A stretch of 64,000 bases of DNA from Chrysogorgia sp. JL179-B06 (lineage: Eukaryota; Cnidaria; Anthozoa; Scleralcyonacea; Chrysogorgiidae): assembly GCA_035772405.1 (NCBI GenBank), contig JAYKKM010000047.1, positions 5,419,001-5,483,000 of the forward strand, in the 5' to 3' direction. This document shows positions 44,901 through 55,540 of the stretch, one piece after another. How positions within the stretch are numbered: the first letter of the stretch is position 1; each line of letters begins with the position of its first letter. Both the position numbers and the translations under genes were made by a program. Under the pieces are notes generated by a model. It was not told where the DNA came from and ran no database searches. It was given only the letters and a program-made list of their open reading frames with translations.

Positions 44901-45714
44901 ATGAAACGAACGATTGCATATACTTTTGCTGACATTCCAGAAGAGGTATATCATTTTAGAATTACCGGTAATTAATTGTCCGAATGTAGGCAATAAGAAG
45001 AATCATTTCCATTCTATTTTACCCAGATAATCGACGATACAATTTGCGCAACACTGATCAACATGTTTAGACGGGAAGTCCGTGTAAAACAGGACAGGTA
45101 CGAAACCATGTACATCAATGTTTTATAATCAATCAAAAAACACATGCATTTATCCCGAGGTGCAGTATAGGAAACAAGTTTAAGTTTCCGGGGAGCACAA
45201 GTTCTTAACTAACATATACTTTTTGACTATATATGTATTGTTAAACATGAGGGCACTTCATAACGGTTATAAGGCACACGCCCCAGATTCCCCGCAAACA
45301 TCTATAACTGAATTAGTAAACTGATTATTTTTTGGTCACTAAAGTAACTTTCAAATTGCACTCAAAGTTTTCATATCACCATAACAAACTAAAAACATAA
45401 CCTGAGTATTAATAATCTAAGCCGTAACAGTTAAAATTGTGTATTTTAGAAAACCTGAAAACATCTTCCTTCCTACCACGTCGTTCAAGTTCGATGTTCA
45501 ACTATGGAATGGCGCAAACAACAAAAACAAGTGAGCTTGTGTAGATGTCGTAAGTGAACCAATCAGATAGCAACAATATTTTAATGATCTCATCGTACAT
45601 CCTTGTTTTAGGAATGACTACATACATTTAGTTCTTCTGGTAGAAGCTACTGCGTTAGTCGTATCGGCGTTCAAAAAAATTTCCAGAAAAGAGGCTATCA
45701 AAATGTTGGATTAA
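44901..45714 (+). CDS. Small four-exon gene of unknown function inside FB1 (99 codons)
   Basis: Exons 44901-44945, 45027-45097, 45450-45530 and 45612-45714. Donors GTATAT, GTACGA and GTGAGC; acceptors TTTTACCCAG, GTGTATTTTAG and CTTGTTTTAG. The junction phases are 0, 2 and 2, and all match, so the 300 spliced bases give ATG, 99 codons and a TAA with no internal stop. Segments: MKRTIAYTFADIPEE; IIDDTICATLINMFRREVRV; KPENIFLPTTSFKFDVQLWN; then NDYIHLVLLVEATALVVSAF and a Lys-rich end (KKISRKEAIKMLD). There are no Cys motifs and no signal peptide; a short hydrophobic patch lies in the last exon. I do not recognise the family. It may be captured by, or belong to, FB1. The splice model is inferred and additional exons are possible. 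Confidence 0.55.
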
Positions 45715-45835
45715 GTAATATTCTAAGTGTACAAAGTAATATATGTATGTAAATTAACAAATTTTATATAACAAATGTATACAAATGTAATGTTCAAAAC
45801 GTTAATTTGAAAAATTTCAAATAAAATAGTAGTTT

Positions 45836-46570
45836 GAAATGTGAAAGGACGCGTTGATGTCATTTAATTTTATAAGGAATCGATTGCTCATCCACCGAGC
45901 GAAAAAAATCTGCAAGCGAATTAAACAGTCTGTCACCGAGTCAAAAAGCGCGCGCTACATGACGGAAGTTGAAAAATTTCCAATAAATTGAAAGGCCGAA
46001 TTACATGTTATCATACGCAGAATTGTATAAGGAATCGAATGGTGTGTTCAGATTGCTCATCTACAAAGCAGAAAATGATATGGAAGCGAATTAGCATGTC
46101 TGTCACTGAGTCAAAAAGCGCGCTAAATGACGGAAGTTGAAAATGTTCAAATAAATAGTATATTGAGATTTCTTATCTACCGAGCAGATAATTATATGGA
46201 AGCGAATTAACACGTCTGTCACTGAGTGACAAATATTCAAATAAATAGTAGTTTGAACATTGAAAGGGCGAATTGCATATTATTATACGCAGAATTGTAT
46301 AAGGAATCGAATGGTGTGTTCAGATTGCTCATCTACCGAGCAGAAAATGATATGGAAGCCAATTAACATGTCTGTCACAGAGTCAAGTGACGGAAGTTGA
46401 AAAATTTCAAATAAATAGTAATTTGAAAATTGAAAGGGCGAATTGTGTTCAGATTGCTCATCTAGCGAGCAGAAAATGATATGGAAGCGAATTAACACGT
46501 CTGTCACTGAGTCAAGAAGCGCGCGCTACATGACGGAAGTTGAACATTTCCAAATAAATAGTAGTTTGAA
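45836..46570 (+). repeat. FB1 right subterminal tandem units
   Basis: Four to five worn units of about 120-190 bases, each containing GAATTG..TTAT..GCAGAATTGTATA, AATCGAATGGTGTGTTCAGA and TCTGTCACTGAGTCAA, ending in GACGGAAGTTGAAAA. Short deletions differ between units. They lead into the right inverted end. Confidence 0.85.
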
Positions 46571-46808
46571 AATTGAAAGGGCGAATTGCACGTTATTGTA
46601 CGCTGAATTGTATAAGGAATCGAATGGTGTGTTCAGATTGCTCATCTACCGAGCAGAAAATAATCTGGAACGGTTAGCTGGTCTGTTGTTATATCTTATT
46701 ACGGAAATAATGATGGGAGCTGTCTGAGCGCTTAAAATGTTCTTTTATTGTGATAAACGTGGTTCATTGAAGTTGATTTTGAGTGCAAATGTTTTAGCTA
46801 GTTGATAG

Positions 46809-47032
46809 TGTTCATGTTATTACAAATAGATAAAGAGCAGAGACTCATTACCATATATGGTGATTAACTGACCAATCACAGTAAAGCGTCTTTACGTAAA
46901 TAGTTATGATCCTTGTAAATGTGTTAGTTGTCTAAGTTGTCTTCAGTCTGTCCTAAAGAAATAAAGTTGTTTAAAAACGTATTTGATGTTAAATGTGATT
47001 TAACAAGAATGTCAACCGTCACGAACCCAACA
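46809..47032 (+). repeat. Copia 5' LTR (224 bases)
   Basis: Nearly identical to the 3' LTR apart from a 30-base segment missing just after TGTT and one single-base length difference. Contains an AATAAA near 46970. An ATG near its 3' end (47009) opens the gag frame. Confidence 0.95.
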
Positions 47033-47141
47033 GGTTATGGGCCCAGGAGGGGATTAATATTTAGCGGCGATGAAAGCAAATACGAGCTTTGGGAGGTTAA
47101 GTTTTTGGCAAGCATGAGATTGCAAAAGCTACACTGTATTT
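47009..47141 (+). pseudogene. Copia gag, 5' end, before a frameshift
   Basis: An ATG at 47009 inside the LTR opens MSTVTNPTGYGPRRGLIF, then SGDESKYELWEVKFLASMRL, which is plainly the start of a Copia Gag (the ELWE segment). The frame reads straight across the LTR edge and the presumed primer-binding region (GGTTATGGGCCCAGG) and then stops at 47150-47152. The long pol frame takes over a base away, near 47130, so a one-base indel separates them. Confidence 0.75.
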
Positions 47142-50100
47142 GTGCCAGCTGACGGCGATGAAGCAACAGCGGCGAAGAAAGCGGATGCTTTCGCAGAGTT
47201 AGTCCAGTGTTTGGACGACAGAAGCCTATCCCTGGTAATACGCGAAGCAAAAGACGACGGCCAGAGAGCATTGGAAGTATTGCGGCAACATTATCAAGGA
47301 AAGGGCAAGCCTCGAGTCATCTCTCTCTATACGCAACTGACGACGATCAAAAAGACAGACAATGAGAACATTGTTGATTTCGTCATACGCGCTGAGACGG
47401 CTGCGACAGCCCTGAGAAACGCAGACGAAGCTATAAGCGATGCGCTGTTAATAGCGATGACACTCAAAGGACTACCAAGTACTTTTAAGACATTTTCGGC
47501 AATTGTTATCCAACAAGAAAAGAAAATGACATTTCCTGAATTTAAGGTAGCACTGCGAAGCTACGAAGAGAACGAGAAAAGTCGAAACGGTGGTGGCGAG
47601 ACGGAAGATAATATTATGGCCATGAGGAACGGCGAGAGATTTGATGGCGCTTGTTTCAAATGCGGAAGGAAAGGGCACAAGAAATCGGACTGCTGGTCCA
47701 AGTTGGGAAAGAACGCAAAGTGGTGCAGTCATTGTAGAAGTAAATCGCACGATACGAAGGAATGTCGATCGGCAAAGAACGATTCAGCAAAGAAAGTGGG
47801 AGATCAAAGAAGAACGAACACGGAGAACAATGAACACACGTTTTCATTTAAAATCAGTGACAGTAGTGATTGTGGTAAGAGTGTTAGTAATAATCTGCTA
47901 GTGGATACTGGCGCTACTAGCCATATTGTTTGTAAAAGATCCCAGTTTTCGAGCTTTGATAAAAATTTCGATCCAAATGCGCACATTATAGAGCTCGCAG
48001 ATGGCAGTAAGGCTAAGGTTGTAGAAGGTAAGGGCGTAGCGAAGATTAAGCTATGTGACGTCAATGGAATTTCTCGTGACCTAGTTTTAAATAATGCGCT
48101 TTATGTCCCATCATATAAACAGGATATATTTTCAGTCAACGCGGCAATAAATGAGGGCGGAAGTATAAGCCTGGATAAGCGCAGTAAGAGTTTTAGAAAC
48201 TCAGATGGTGTAGCCTATAATATAGAGCAGGTAGGACGCCTATATTACCTAAACAGCATTTCTACCTCCACGAACAGTGCAGGTACAATTTTGGAGTGGC
48301 ATAAAATCCTGGGGCACTGTAATTTTTCAGATGTCCGTAAGCTTGAAAAGGTTGTAGATGGAATGCAGATCACTAATCATCAGGAGGTGGATTGTAAAAT
48401 CTGCACACAAGGAAAGATGACCCAGTTACGAAATAGGACCCCCGATGCGAGGGCCAAAGCCCCATTAGATTTGGTTCATTCAGATCTAGCTGGACCAATT
48501 ACCCCAGTAGGTAAGGACGGTTTCAACTATTCATTGTCTTTTGTTGACGATTATTCGGGTGTTATCATGATATACTTTCTAAAGTGCAAATCCGATACTG
48601 TGGAAGCTACTAAACAGTTCCTAGCGGATATTGCTCCTCTTGGCAGAGTGAAATGCCTAAGAAGTGATAATGGTGGGGAATTCACTGGCCAGAAGTTTAG
48701 GTCTCTCCTCCGGGAGAACCAAATTAAACATGAAACATGTGCCCCGTATTCTCCCCATCAGAATGGCACCGCAGAAAGGGCTTGGCTAAGCCTATTTAAC
48801 ATGGCAAGGTGTCTGTTGATTGAAGCCAAGTTGCCCAAAATGTTATGGACATATGCTGTGATGGCCTCAGCATATATCAGGAACAGGTGTTTCAATGATA
48901 GATTGGGCAAAACCCCTTATGAAACCTTAACTGGCATAAAACCAAATCTGAAGCACATGCACGTGTTCGGTGCAGTATGTTTTGCTTATGTGCAAGGCCC
49001 CAAAAAGCTCGAACCTAGAAGCAAGGAGGGAATTTTTGTGGGATATGACAAAAATAGCCCTGCGTATTTAGTGTATTATCCAGAAAGCAGGAAAATTGAG
49101 CGAGTGAGATGTGTTAAATTTTTTGATTCAACTGAATTTGACGATCAGAACCGTCAAATTGACGAAGAGGTGGACTCACTCCCCCTAGATATGCCTTGTG
49201 TTGAGCAACACACGCGTATAGATGAGCATGATGTACCAGCTATTCCACGAGTAGAGGGTGAAGAAAGGTACCCTACCAGAACCCGTAACAAACCTACTTA
49301 TCTAGGTGAGTATGTTGTGGAAAGCGTTACTGATAATCCTACTCACCTGGCAGTAGATTATTGTTATAAGATGAATAACATCCCCGCTTGTTATGCACAA
49401 GCAGTAAATTCACCAAATGCAACGAGGTGGAAAGAGGCAATGGATGAGGAAATAGATTCCCTAGTAAGCAACGAGACGTTTACACTCACCATGCTCCCAT
49501 CTAACCGTGAGATAGTTGGAGGAAGATGGGTGTACACAGTTAAATCAGGGCCAAATAACGAGGAAACGTATAAGGCCAGGTATGTGGCGAAAGGTTATTC
49601 CCAAGTCTCAGGAATAGACTACCATGAGACATTTGCACCAACAGCTCGAATGAACTCTATACGAGTATTGATACAGCATGCAGTACAAAACAGTATGCTT
49701 GTCCATCAGATGGACGTTAAGGCAGCATACCTCAATGCCCTCATTGATTGCGATATTTATGTCGAGCAACCAAAGGGTTATGAAAAGGTGGGGAAGAATG
49801 GTGAAAAACTCGTTTGTAAGCTCAATAAGTCTTTGTATGGTTTAAAGCAAAGCGGTAGGAACTGGAATGAAACAATTAATGACTACTTGTCAGAGCAAGG
49901 GTTTACACAATCCCTTGCTGAACCATGTGTGTACCATAAGCTTGTTGCTGGTGATACCAGTAAATGCATTATATTGCTTATCTTTGTAGATGATATAATT
50001 ATTTCTGCAAGTAACTCTGACTTATTACAGAGTGTTAAGCGAAGTTTGAGCGAGAAGTTTAAAATGAAGGATTTAGGGATCCTGCATTGGTTCTTAGGTA

Positions 50101-50936
50101 TTGAGTACAAATGTACTGAAGGTCTAATAGAGATGAAACAATCCCTCTATATTGAAAAGATGTTGGACAAATTTGGTATGATTGACTGTAAGCCTAAGAC
50201 AACCCCGTCTGTTCTTGGCTTCGATAAGGTTATTGGTATGGAATCACCTGTCTTAGAAGATCCAAATTTGTATAAGCAAATTGTTGGAAGCCTTATTTAT
50301 ACCATGACAGGTACGAGACCAGATTTGTGCCGCATTGTTACCAAGTTATCCCAACACATGTCAAAACCTACAATAGCAACCTTGAATGCAGCAAAGCATG
50401 TGCTGAGATACTTGAGGGGAACGTCAGCTCTAAGTCTAAAATTCAGGAAAATGGAACACCCTTTAGAGTTGATAGGTTTTAGTGACTCTGATTGGGGAGG
50501 CAGTGTTAGCGACAGGAAGAGCATTTCTGGCTATGGTTTCCAACTGTCAGAATCAGGACCTCTGGTGTCCTGGAAAAGTAAGAAGCAACAGACTGTTGCA
50601 CTCTCTACCTGTGAGGCAGAGTACACTGCAATGGCTGAAACTGTGCAAGAAGGCAAGTTTCTAAAGCAGTTGTGCATTGATTTAGGGATATTGCAAGAAA
50701 GTAATAGTGTATTGATTAACGCGGATAACCAAGGTGCAATAAAGTTAGCTAAAAATCCAGCATTTCATAAGCGATCCAAGCATATAGATATAAAATACCA
50801 TTTTATACGAAGCGAAGTACAGCAAGGTGCAGTAAGCTTAAAGTATATCGCAAGCGAGGATAATGTAGCAGATATATTTACGAAACCGGTAAGCAAAGTA
50901 AAGTTGGATAAGTTCAAACATTTTATCTGTAATTAA
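47142..50936 (+). CDS. Copia Gag-Pol polyprotein (main frame)
   Basis: 1264 codons without a stop; the true N-terminus lies upstream in the shifted frame, so no ATG starts this segment. Residue positions here: two CCHC knuckles, CFKCGRKGHKKSDC (171-184) and CSHCRSKSHDTKEC (195-208); aspartic protease LLVDTGATSHIV (252-263); integrase H387, H392, C418, C421 and the DDE triad D448, D509, E545 (SDNGGEF, NGTAERAW); reverse transcriptase KARYVAKGYSQVSGIDYHET (811-830), SLYGLKQSGRNW and catalytic FVDD (948-951); RNase H D1115/D1117, STCEAEY and D1195; ADIFTKP near the end. All key residues are present, so apart from the gag frameshift the enzyme set looks complete. Confidence 0.97.
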   Translation: MPADGDEATAAKKADAFAELVQCLDDRSLSLVIREAKDDGQRALEVLRQHYQGKGKPRVISLYTQLTTIKKTDNENIVDFVIRAETAATALRNADEAISDALLIAMTLKGLPSTFKTFSAIVIQQEKKMTFPEFKVALRSYEENEKSRNGGGETEDNIMAMRNGERFDGACFKCGRKGHKKSDCWSKLGKNAKWCSHCRSKSHDTKECRSAKNDSAKKVGDQRRTNTENNEHTFSFKISDSSDCGKSVSNNLLVDTGATSHIVCKRSQFSSFDKNFDPNAHIIELADGSKAKVVEGKGVAKIKLCDVNGISRDLVLNNALYVPSYKQDIFSVNAAINEGGSISLDKRSKSFRNSDGVAYNIEQVGRLYYLNSISTSTNSAGTILEWHKILGHCNFSDVRKLEKVVDGMQITNHQEVDCKICTQGKMTQLRNRTPDARAKAPLDLVHSDLAGPITPVGKDGFNYSLSFVDDYSGVIMIYFLKCKSDTVEATKQFLADIAPLGRVKCLRSDNGGEFTGQKFRSLLRENQIKHETCAPYSPHQNGTAERAWLSLFNMARCLLIEAKLPKMLWTYAVMASAYIRNRCFNDRLGKTPYETLTGIKPNLKHMHVFGAVCFAYVQGPKKLEPRSKEGIFVGYDKNSPAYLVYYPESRKIERVRCVKFFDSTEFDDQNRQIDEEVDSLPLDMPCVEQHTRIDEHDVPAIPRVEGEERYPTRTRNKPTYLGEYVVESVTDNPTHLAVDYCYKMNNIPACYAQAVNSPNATRWKEAMDEEIDSLVSNETFTLTMLPSNREIVGGRWVYTVKSGPNNEETYKARYVAKGYSQVSGIDYHETFAPTARMNSIRVLIQHAVQNSMLVHQMDVKAAYLNALIDCDIYVEQPKGYEKVGKNGEKLVCKLNKSLYGLKQSGRNWNETINDYLSEQGFTQSLAEPCVYHKLVAGDTSKCIILLIFVDDIIISASNSDLLQSVKRSLSEKFKMKDLGILHWFLGIEYKCTEGLIEMKQSLYIEKMLDKFGMIDCKPKTTPSVLGFDKVIGMESPVLEDPNLYKQIVGSLIYTMTGTRPDLCRIVTKLSQHMSKPTIATLNAAKHVLRYLRGTSALSLKFRKMEHPLELIGFSDSDWGGSVSDRKSISGYGFQLSESGPLVSWKSKKQQTVALSTCEAEYTAMAETVQEGKFLKQLCIDLGILQESNSVLINADNQGAIKLAKNPAFHKRSKHIDIKYHFIRSEVQQGAVSLKYIASEDNVADIFTKPVSKVKLDKFKHFICN

Positions 50937-50984
50937 GTGTAAAATTGGAATAAGAAAATCTAGGACTTTAAGAGCAAGAGGGTG

Positions 50985-51239
50985 TGTTGAGTTATGTCTT
51001 ATATCCTATATAATTGATCATGTTATTACAAATAGATAAAGAGCAGAGACTCATTACCATATATGGTGATTAACTGACCAATCACAGTAAAGCGTCTTTA
51101 CGTAAATAGTTATGATCCTTGTAAATGTGTTAGTTGTCTAAGTTGTCTTCAGTCTGTCCTAAAGAAATAAAGTTGTTTAAAAACGTATTTGATGTTAAAT
51201 GTGATTTAACAAGAATGTCAACCGTCACGAACCCAACAG
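50985..51239 (+). repeat. Copia 3' LTR (255 bases)
   Basis: Full-length LTR; carries a 30-base segment (containing TTATATCCTATATAATTGAT) absent from the 5' LTR. Confidence 0.95.
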
Positions 51240-51353
51240 ATAGGTAGTGATTATTTGGAAATAAAGTTGGTCTGAACGCGTTACAAACGACGTGGCTAAC
51301 TTAATTGGCAGCGAATTGGCAGCTGGCGAATTGGCAGCTAACTTTACGGGGTT

Positions 51354-51890
51354 AAAACTAAAGGTAAACCAATTTTCGGTTTTTTAAACCTGTTAGTCAG
51401 TAACAAAGATAGTTTTGCAAACATGTCCGAGTATGTTATTCAGGCTTTTATTTGATGTATAGCATAATTTTCTAGAGTTAGTAGTTCAAAAGATATCGTC
51501 GTCTGAATATCTAAAATATTTACTCGGAGTTTGCCAATCCAAGCGTCGTCGCTTTTTTCAAGCTGTTAGCTATAAGTTACAAACATATTTTTGGAGGTAC
51601 AGTGTATGTCAGAGGCTGTTAATGAAGCTTTCATTAGATATGTAGAATGAGTTCTTAGAGTTAGTACTTCAAAAGATATTGTGGTCGGAACATTTCACTT
51701 TTGGCATGGCGTCATGGCAACCGAAATTTAAAATTATTATAACATCAACCCAAGTCAGTTTTAGGGTTAGGATTTGGGTTAGGATTTGGGTTAGGGTTAG
51801 GGTTAGCGATTATTTGAATTTCGGTTTGTTCATATATCGAGAAAGCGCCAATCATCACGAAATCCGAGACGAAATCACTCTTTGAAGGGC
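51354..51890 (+). repeat. Dispersed repeat R1, right part of the interrupted copy
   Basis: Continues R1 from the AAAACTAA target; matches the minus strand of 14.43-14.85 kb, but with an extra stretch at about 51720-51845 that holds telomere-like repeats. Confidence 0.88.
51766..51808. repeat. Degenerate telomere-like repeats
   Basis: TTAGGGTTAGGATTTGGGTT, then GGATTTGGGTTAGGGTTAGGG. Imperfect TTAGGG array inside R1; absent from the 14-kb copy. Confidence 0.85.
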
Positions 51891-52127
51891 TTTCGCTCGA
51901 AATTGAATAGTCCTTACACACGATATACCAATAAATTATGTGCTTTATTATAATATTGCAGAATAACAATTGTTAATACAAATTTTGAATGGCAGATTTT
52001 ATACTTTTATTTAAATTATATATCCATCACCATTGTTTCACTCGGTCACTTTGCAACCTCGTCCACAATGGAATAATTGCAATACTTGAGAATTAGCCTA
52101 TATAGTGAGTACCATTACTGGTGATAA
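51891..52127. other. No gene seen
   Basis: AT-rich sequence without recognisable coding or repeat structure. Confidence 0.5.
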
Positions 52128-53470
52128 GGATGTAAAAAAGTACAGATTATAGCTGTGTTTATACTGCAAGTCTATAGGACTAACCAGGACCAAACTGGCT
52201 GGATGCCACCTAATTGAGCCTGGCTTACATTTTTCTGACTTTAATAGTCTAAACATGCACCACACTGGTTATAACAATCAGTGTTTATACGCTCGTCTGA
52301 TGGCATGCTGGTCTGGCCAATGGCTTAGTGTGTTTGTGTAAACACCTTTGTCCTGTATTAGGCCTTAGACAATGCCAGTCCTAGGCTTGCAATGTATATA
52401 TTTACACGCTTTTGTAGGATATAATACTGTATATAGATACTGTATAATTGGGTAGGTTAACACTCACTGCATGTGTCAGGGGAACACATTAGGGAACAAC
52501 CGGCTGGTATCATCTCACTGACAACAAGCAGCTGAAGGGAATTTCATCTTGAATTAATGATATATTGGTGAAATAATTAGATTAAGCAATGTTCTTTGTT
52601 GCATATTATGGACTTTTGTCATTTCATCTTCTTGAAATGTGTTACCAGTACTTGAATACCATTGAAATACCGGTACATGTATGCATAATTATATAATATA
52701 ATAAGATTATATATTAATAAAAGCAACAGAAGTCTTCTAACAGAATAAAAGGTTTATCGAGCTTATCAATATATAGTCAGACAATGCACTCATTGCAAAA
52801 CTAAAAAATTAGCTGATATAGAGTAGACTGGTGTCTTGTAGTAAGGATGTAAAAAATTACAGACTTTAGGCTGTGTTTACATATATTGCAAGTCTATAGG
52901 ACCAACCTGGCCAGACACGGCCTGGGCCTGGCTTACATTTTATTGACTTTAATAGTGTAAACATACACCATACTGGCTATAACAATCAGCATTTACGCTC
53001 ATCTGTTATGCCCTTCTGGCCAATGGTTTAGTGTGTCTGTTTAAATTCACCTTTGTCCTGGATAGTAGGCCTGGACAGTGCCAGTCCTAGGCTTTCAATG
53101 TATATTTTTACACAGCATTTGAAGGATAAATACTGTATAATGTATGATTGGGTAGGTAATTAACACTCACTGTGTCAAGTTAGGGATTAAACAAGTGGTA
53201 TCACCTCACTGACAAGAAGCAGCTGAAAGGAATTTCATCCTGAATTAATATATATATTGGTGAAATAATTATATTAAGCAATATCATTCTTTGTTGTATA
53301 TTATGGGCTTTTATCATTTCATTTTTTGAAATTGTGTTACCGGTACTTGAATACCATTGAAATACTGGTACATGAATTGAATGTGCATACTTATATAATA
53401 TTAATAAAAGTTAAGAAACATATATAAGTCTTCTAAAAGAATAAAAGGTTTATCAGGCTTATCAATTTGG
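52128..53470 (+). repeat. Tandem duplication, two units of about 0.65-0.71 kb
   Basis: Unit 1 (about 52128-52780) and unit 2 (about 52842-53470) align throughout: GTAAGGATGTAAAAAATTAC, CTGACTTTAATAGT, ACACCTTTGTCCTG, TTGGGTAGGT, ACTGACAA.AAGCAGCTGAA and TACTTGAATACCATTGAAAT. They show many substitutions, so the duplication is old. Part of the long repeat related to 9.2-9.7 kb. Confidence 0.85.
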
Positions 53471-53506
53471 TCTAGGATAAATTTAGGTATTGAATCTTTT
53501 GGTATC

Positions 53507-53706
53507 TGCTTATACTAACAATTAGACAATAAGGAACATGCAGATTACATTATTACAGTAGGGTACATGTATCTGCTTATACTGACAATTAGACAATAAG
53601 GAACATGCAGATTACATTATTACAGTAGGGTACATGTATCTCCTTATACTGACAATTAGGCAATAAGGAACATGCAGATTACATTATTACAGTAGGGTAC
53701 ATGTAT
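53507..53706 (+). repeat. 67-base tandem repeat, three units
   Basis: Units start at about 53507, 53573 and 53640 with CTGCTTATACTGACAATTAG and end in AGTAGGGTACATGTAT. Very similar to each other, so probably recent. Confidence 0.95.
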
Positions 53707-55196
53707 GTACAACGTTATGCAGTCTCGTGAATACAATTGTACTTTGAGTAAAATTATGAGTATGCCACTGTTACTGTAAACATGCATGTTGAAATTTATT
53801 ATTAAAAGCATAACTGACATAATTAACTTTAATTATGTAATATATAATTAATACAATTATTATTTAAATGAATAATTATTAAAATTAATTATTAATTTCA
53901 ATAATCAATAGTTATACAATTGGTTTCTAACCCTGCCTGCGAGACAATTTAGTGTTGGCAGACTTTCCCACTTGGGTTCTGTTCAGTACACTACCCACAA
54001 ATTGCACCCAAAAAATATTTAGTTTGAAAATCTGTTCAGTTTGGCAATATTAAAGCCTCACTAAACAGTAAGCGGTCGAGGGGTTGTTGCGTACACGTAT
54101 TTCTAGTACATTGAGATTACATGAAGTCTTACTACATTGGTGACTGCGTGTCATGGAATTATAACCCAAATTTGCTTCGTCATGCCATTTTCTGCTGTTA
54201 TATAAATAGTAAACATTATATACCAAAACTCCGTTAATCCGCTGTTCGTAAAACGCTCGGCTGTTACGACACTTTACGTCTGTTTACGAGGTAAGTTCTG
54301 CAGTACCAATGGAATGTTAGGAATGTTGGACAGGGCCGTACATAGCGAGGACAACTGCCCCCCAGAAAAAAACAAAGATATGTTTTTATAAGGTTGATTA
54401 GCAATTTATTATGGTATTCAGACAATTATTTCGTTCGAGTGCTGAAATACGACGTAAACATAAATAATTCGTCTTGAAAATTTCAAATTTAAATGCATAT
54501 TTTGATTTCAACTTATGCTTAATATGCTATGACCATGCAGCGATTTTGTTAAGAGCGCGCGGTAGAACGTTGCCTACGTGTGGCAACCAGCCACCAAACT
54601 GGACACTCCATTATGGAGCCTAGTGAAAAAAATTCTGTCAAGCATCTTTAAAAAAAATGCCATCAAGCGCGAACCGGCGAACGCGCGGTATAAACAACCG
54701 CGTCTGCATGGTTTTGTGATTCAGTGGCTGAAATAAGATGACTCCAGAATATACACGAATCTAAACATCTCTATCCATACCAAGATAAGGATATTCCCAA
54801 CCTGCAACCTGCATTTTGTCCAGCCGCTCATTTGCAATAATTTTGAGTTAAATTTGGTTTGTTTGTCTGCATTTTGAGCTATTAATAGCAGCCAGACGCT
54901 ACGCTATTAGGTATAATAACCCATTCATTTGCCAAAATTGGACAATTTGTCAATATCTCTGAGAGCTTTGTGTTGTCTGAATTTAATTGTTTCATAGAAC
55001 ATCAAACTAAATAACTATATAGCCCAAACTTTTTAATTTTTGGGTGCAGTAACAGAATAGTGGGGAAGTCTACTGCTGTTTCTACCCTCAATCACTAAGA
55101 AAAAAATTACTTGTTTCACACTATTGATAATTCCACATGAAATAATCAACTCAGTAGTTAGTATAAAGAGACATGTAAGGCTGTTGAAGGAAGAAA
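53707..55196. other. Long repeat segment, copy B, no gene
   Basis: AT-rich. Includes the GAGGGGTTGTTGCGTA marker near 54078, a lone hAT-like terminus CAGGGCCGTACATAG near 54335 without a partner, and from 54.9 kb the block shared with 12.16-12.45 kb (AATTTTTGGGTGCAGTAACA). Confidence 0.5.
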
Positions 55197-55540
55197 GTGC
55201 ATATTTATCATACAATGGGTCCACTTTTAAAAAAATTCAAATTTGTTCAAATGTCTATGGGTCTATTCAAATTGGGTTTAACATGTATTAGGGATTCTAC
55301 CCCGATTGTTGGTGTGGATGATTATATAAAGTACTGTAAGTTGATAATTCTACCCACATTAGATTGCTGCGATGTGGAGCTGGCAGGGATGTGGAATGTG
55401 GATAACTTATATAATATTGATGTCCTTGTTAGGTCTCAATGCAGGGCAGGAAAACTGATCTTTTCTAAGTGGGGACTTGAAACTGATCAGTTAATGTACA
55501 GGATTTATACAACTTTTGAGTTAAAATTAGTTTTTGTAAC
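55197..55540 (+). pseudogene. LINE reverse-transcriptase C-terminal fragment
   Basis: GVDDYIKYCKLIILPTLDCC, DVELAGMW and VLVRSQCRAGKLIFSKWGLE; closely related to the 12.5-kb fragment and at the equivalent place in the long repeat. Ends before the ILGLVPF segment kept there. Confidence 0.6.

Larger units (their letters stand above)
46809..51239 (+). mobile_element. Copia (Ty1-type) LTR retrotransposon
   Basis: LTRs at 46809-47032 and 50985-51239, TG...CA ends (TGTT...AACA), flanked by the 5-base duplication GATAG (46804-46808 and 51240-51244). The interior has one gag-pol coding region with the domain order Gag-protease-integrase-RT-RNase H, which defines Copia. A purine-rich tract (AGAGCAAGAGGG) precedes the 3' LTR. 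Sits in the right inverted end of FB1. Almost intact: one frameshift near the start of gag. Confidence 0.97.
41663..51353. mobile_element. Foldback-type element FB1 with long inverted ends (9.7 kb including nested insertions)
   Basis: The termini AACCCCGTGAAGTTAGCTGC and GCTAACTTTACGGGGTT are inverted and flanked by the 8-base direct repeat AAAACTAA (41655-41662 and 51354-51361). The undisturbed site is present once in the R1 copy at 14.84 kb. The inverted ends run about 450 bases: left 41663-42130; right 46390-46808 continued at 51245-51353, the gap being a Copia insertion. GCTGCCAATTCGC units repeat at the tips. Without the Copia the element is about 5.26 kb. No transposase is recognised; the 8-base duplication would fit hAT, P or Merlin types. 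Confidence 0.85.

Noticed and set aside
47472..48064. Several minus-strand frames over the Copia gag-pol
   Set aside because: Antisense shadows of the 1264-codon coding frame.
53507..53706. CRISPR-like array
   Set aside because: Tandem units are contiguous with no unique spacers; eukaryotic context. The same reasoning applies to other arrays.
54335..54352. hAT terminus CAGGGCCGTACATAG
   Set aside because: No inverted partner found downstream.
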